Source of the DNA: Puniceicoccales bacterium
Lineage (GTDB): Bacteria > Verrucomicrobiota > Verrucomicrobiia > Opitutales > UBA9783
Direction: 5' to 3'
Length of the DNA stretch: 6,130 nt
Assembly: GCA_031260015.1 (NCBI GenBank)
Contig: JAIRKR010000013.1
Span: 1-6,130, forward strand
Shown here: positions 5,020 through 6,130 of the stretch, piece after piece
Numbering within the stretch: position 1 is the first letter of the stretch
Layout: every line of letters starts with the position of its first letter
The notes under the pieces: generated by a model
Told to the model about the DNA's origin: nothing
Database searches by the model: none
What the model saw: only the letters and a program-made list of their open reading frames with translations
Translations under genes and position numbers: made by a program

Positions 5020-6108
5020 ACCGTTTCGGCCTACGGATGCGGATGATGTGGATAAATATTCTGATGCCCGGGCAGAGACTGGCTCCTTAACCCTCTCTTT
5101 TCCGGTTAAACGGTCAGAGGTCTTGAGGTCTCCGTGGAAGCTGTTTCGACTTACGGATGGGTACTTTGACTCCTGAGCTGGCTTCGGATCCCAATTCAGG
5201 CTCAATTCACGATTTACCCTTAACCTTTGTTCTGGTTTTAGATCCTGGGCAGGTTCAGACACCCGGAGGGGAACCGACGCCCCAGGACATCCCGCTGCCT
5301 GACCGGGTACCAACTTAGGACGCCTCCTTGCGATTAAGCAGTCAGAAGTCTCGGTGTCTCGGCGAAAACCGTGTTGGCTTACGGATGGATATTTTAATTC
5401 CCGGACTAGCTTCGGATTCCGGCTCGAAACTAATTCACGGCTGAATTCAAACCGTTGTTTGGGATCCGATGTCCGGCTTAGTTTCGATCTCCAGATTGGC
5501 TTCCATCGTCGACCCGCTCTTAATCTCCAAACCGGTCTCTGGTCCAGACCCAGCTCTGGCCTTTGCCACAATGCTTGACAGGATTCTAATGCTCGGCCCG
5601 ATCCAAAATCTCGGTTCGTCCCCGATTCCAAGACCGATTCCACCCGCTGTTTGGGGTCCAATTCATGGACCGGCTTCAAGTCCCGACTTGGTTTCAACCA
5701 TTGTTTTGGCCTTAATCTTCGATCTGGATTCAACTCCCGGGATGATTTCAACTCCAAAACCAGCTTCAGATCCCGGTTCGGGGTCAATTCACGGCTGAAT
5801 TCCAACCGCTGCTTTGGATTCGATGCCCGGCTCAATCTTGGTTTTGCCAAAATCCTCGCGGCAATCCTCGATCCCAACCTTTGACCAGATTCAAACCATT
5901 GTTCCGAATCAGATTCTCGCTTCGGCCCCGGTTTTTGACCGGATCCCAACTTTTGCCCGAAGTCCTCAGGCTCCGGAACGACATTGGCGACTAAGCGCTT
6001 AGACGCCTTGAGGTCTTGAGGTCTTGAGGTCTTGAGGTCTTGAGGTCTTGAGGTCTTGAGGTCTTGAGGTCTTGAGGTCTTGAGGTCTTGAGGTCTTGAG
6101 GTCTTCAC
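4510..6108 (-). CDS. Pilin-like (type IV pilin/pseudopilin) protein with very long repetitive leader; phase-variable candidate
   Basis: The frame encodes up to 532 residues. Residues 364-532 are a normal small pilin or pseudopilin: RNGF with cleavage expected between G363 and F364, FTLVE with the conserved Glu at mature +5 (E368), then the hydrophobic helix IIVALCIVAILTAIAVPGF. A globular part follows with FNEWPADS and aromatic-rich segments. Before it lie 363 residues that are highly charged (R, K, E, D), rich in S, P and L, and internally repetitive. Known prepilin leaders are usually under about 30 residues. The leader begins with four copies of an 8-residue unit made by an octanucleotide array. 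The start drawn here is a GTG at 6108. The frame is still open to the window end (ERYNNLA upstream), so the true start may lie outside. There is no ATG in frame anywhere in the leader and no ATG, GTG or TTG in the last 61 leader codons. GC is visibly higher than in the neighbours. Confidence 0.75.
   Translation of the reverse strand: MKTSRPQDLKTSRPQDLKTSRPQDLKTSRPQDLKASKRLVANVVPEPEDFGQKLGSGQKPGPKRESDSEQWFESGQRLGSRIAARILAKPRLSRASNPKQRLEFSRELTPNRDLKLVLELKSSRELNPDRRLRPKQWLKPSRDLKPVHELDPKQRVESVLESGTNRDFGSGRALESCQALWQRPELGLDQRPVWRLRAGRRWKPIWRSKLSRTSDPKQRFEFSRELVSSRNPKLVRELKYPSVSQHGFRRDTETSDCLIARRRPKLVPGQAAGCPGASVPLRVSEPAQDLKPEQRLRVNRELSLNWDPKPAQESKYPSVSRNSFHGDLKTSDRLTGKERVKEPVSARASEYLSTSSASVGRNGFTLVEIIVALCIVAILTAIAVPGFRKATEDFRLNEFACNFESLIKAFRSYYLIFNEWPADSVQANGNIRYFLPNHLHNGNRFVYTPFRKSSAYFDFENWSTRRDRVMPTIGLTARDLGSHFQLGWPKLQSLGDYKNHFYNINDLHLNKNDDIFYRFPDIPPTNNENRYY
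5107..5166 (-). repeat. Leader module copy 1 (KYPSVSRNSF...TSDRL)
   Basis: Residues 315-334 (KYPSVSRNSFHGDLKTSDRL) repeat at residues 239-258 (KYPSVSQHGFRRDTETSDCL), 76 codons away. Its SVSRNSF part resembles SVGRNGF at the prepilin cleavage site. It also contains GAGGTCTTGAGGTCT on the plus strand (5117-5131), a nearly two-copy version of the octamer that forms the large array at 6007-6105. Confidence 0.75.
5335..5394 (-). repeat. Leader module copy 2 (KYPSVSQHGF...TSDCL)
   Basis: This is the second copy of the 20-residue module. Aligned codons show several synonymous third-base changes (AAG/AAA, TAC/TAT, AGT/AGC, TTC/TTT, ACC/ACT) besides replacements. It carries an HGF tripeptide at the position equivalent to NGF of the cleavage site, but lacks the following TLVE. 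Confidence 0.75.
5431..5478 (-). repeat. Long direct repeat, copy A (residues 211-226)
   Basis: It encodes SRTSDPKQRFEFSREL and is 354 bp (118 codons) from copy B at 5785-5832, which encodes SRASNPKQRLEFSREL. The two 48-bp copies differ at 7 bases. Five of these are at third codon positions and four are synonymous. The left 17 bp on the plus strand (AATTCACGGCTGAATTC, 5432-5448) are identical. Confidence 0.85.
5785..5832 (-). repeat. Long direct repeat, copy B (residues 93-108)
   Basis: It is the partner of the copy at 5431-5478, with 41 of 48 bases the same and the reading frame kept. The shared exact 17-mer lies at 5786-5802. Because the spacing is a whole number of codons, recombination between copies would delete 118 codons without breaking the frame. 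Confidence 0.85.
5991..6002. other. Perfect 12-bp palindrome carrying stop codons for both alternative frames
   Basis: CTAAGCGCTTAG reads the same on both strands. On the minus strand it contains TAA (5999-6001) and TAG (5991-5993), each in one of the two frames not used by the pilin ORF. The ORF itself passes through as AAG CGC TTA. It lies immediately downstream of the octamer array in the direction of translation, so a frame shift in the array would end translation within about seven codons. Confidence 0.8.
6007..6105 (-). repeat. Octanucleotide microsatellite, 12 perfect copies plus 3 bases
   Basis: The plus-strand unit CTTGAGGT (CTCAAGAC in another register on the minus strand) repeats without error from 6007 to 6102, followed by CTT. 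On the minus strand three units (24 bp) encode the eight residues LKTSRPQD in any frame with no stop. On the plus strand every frame meets TGA. The perfect state of the array, against the diverged repeats next to it, indicates recent expansion or active slippage. A change of one or two units shifts the downstream frame; a change of three restores it. Confidence 0.97.
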
Positions 6109-6130
6109 TGCTAAGTTATTGTATCTTTCT

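Larger units (their letters stand above)
5020..6002 (-). repeat. Degenerate repeat region encoding the long leader
   Basis: About 980 bp of imperfect tandem and interspersed repeats lie between the octamer array and the pilin domain. At protein level a recurring block runs roughly P-K/E-Q-R-hydrophobic, then S-R-E-L, then R-D/N-x-K and E-L-K. It occurs around residues 97-121, 134-150, 152-170, 216-238 and 292-314, with a weaker copy near 69. The repeats are diverged and of uneven spacing, so this is not a recent simple expansion. Between the best copies most differences fall at third codon positions, which favours translation in the minus-strand frame. Confidence 0.75.

Noticed and set aside
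5354..6002. Several overlapping plus-strand open frames opposite the leader (for example 5354-5578, 5469-5798, 5814-6002)
   Set aside because: They mirror the stop-poor, GC-rich repeat DNA, have no recognisable domains or ribosome-binding sites, and repeat-copy differences fit codon positions of the minus-strand frame.
6007..6105. CRISPR array
   Set aside because: The units are 8 bp and directly contiguous with no spacers, so this is a microsatellite.
4510..6108. Insertion sequence or mobile element disrupting the pilin gene
   Set aside because: There is no transposase, terminal inverted repeat or target duplication, and the repeats keep the reading frame into the pilin and resemble its own leader sequence.

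Overview
The window is a stretch of bacterial chromosome of fairly low GC. It carries ordinary housekeeping genes on the left and middle and one strikingly repetitive, higher-GC gene on the right. The gene set suggests a member of the Planctomycetes-Verrucomicrobia-Chlamydiae group, most likely a verrucomicrobial lineage: rpsP-trmD-rplS with no rimM between rpsP and trmD, a Ste24-type M48 protease, an orphan type II/IV pilin-like protein, and weak or absent Shine-Dalgarno sequences. This placement is inference from gene content only.

Layout. From 2 to 577 (+) runs the 3' part of a leucine-rich-repeat protein gene whose 5' end lies outside the window. Its frame is open from base 2, so the TTG at 41 is an internal Leu codon. 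A short AT-rich gap follows. Then the minus strand carries, in order of transcription from the right, xseB (exonuclease VII small subunit, 2378-2626), a gap of about 305 bp with a candidate promoter, and the tight ribosomal/tRNA-methylation operon rpsP (1821-2072), trmD (1131-1805), rplS (742-1122). Divergent from xseB on the plus strand is a two-gene unit: a CAAX-protease-like M48 membrane metallopeptidase (2691-3929), whose stop codon is followed with no gap by the start of a HIT/Hint-family nucleotide hydrolase (3930-4277).

The right third (4510 to about 6108 and perhaps beyond, minus strand) is the unusual part. A normal-looking pilin/pseudopilin (residues 364-532, GFTLVE processing site) is preceded in the same frame by about 363 residues of degenerate, charged, repetitive protein. 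Near the 5' end of this frame sit 12 perfect copies of an 8-bp unit. Eight is not a multiple of three, so loss or gain of single units would change the reading frame. Just after the array, a perfect 12-bp palindrome places a stop codon in each of the two other frames. Taken together this looks like a slipped-strand ON/OFF (phase-variation) switch attached to a prepilin with an extraordinarily long leader. Repeat modules in the leader resemble the sequence around the prepilin cleavage site, and one module contains a short version of the octamer, so leader and array appear to have grown by duplication of local sequence.

The left genes act in ribosome assembly, tRNA modification, DNA repair, membrane proteolysis and nucleotide hydrolysis. 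The pilin gene is unrelated to them and converges on the HIT gene.
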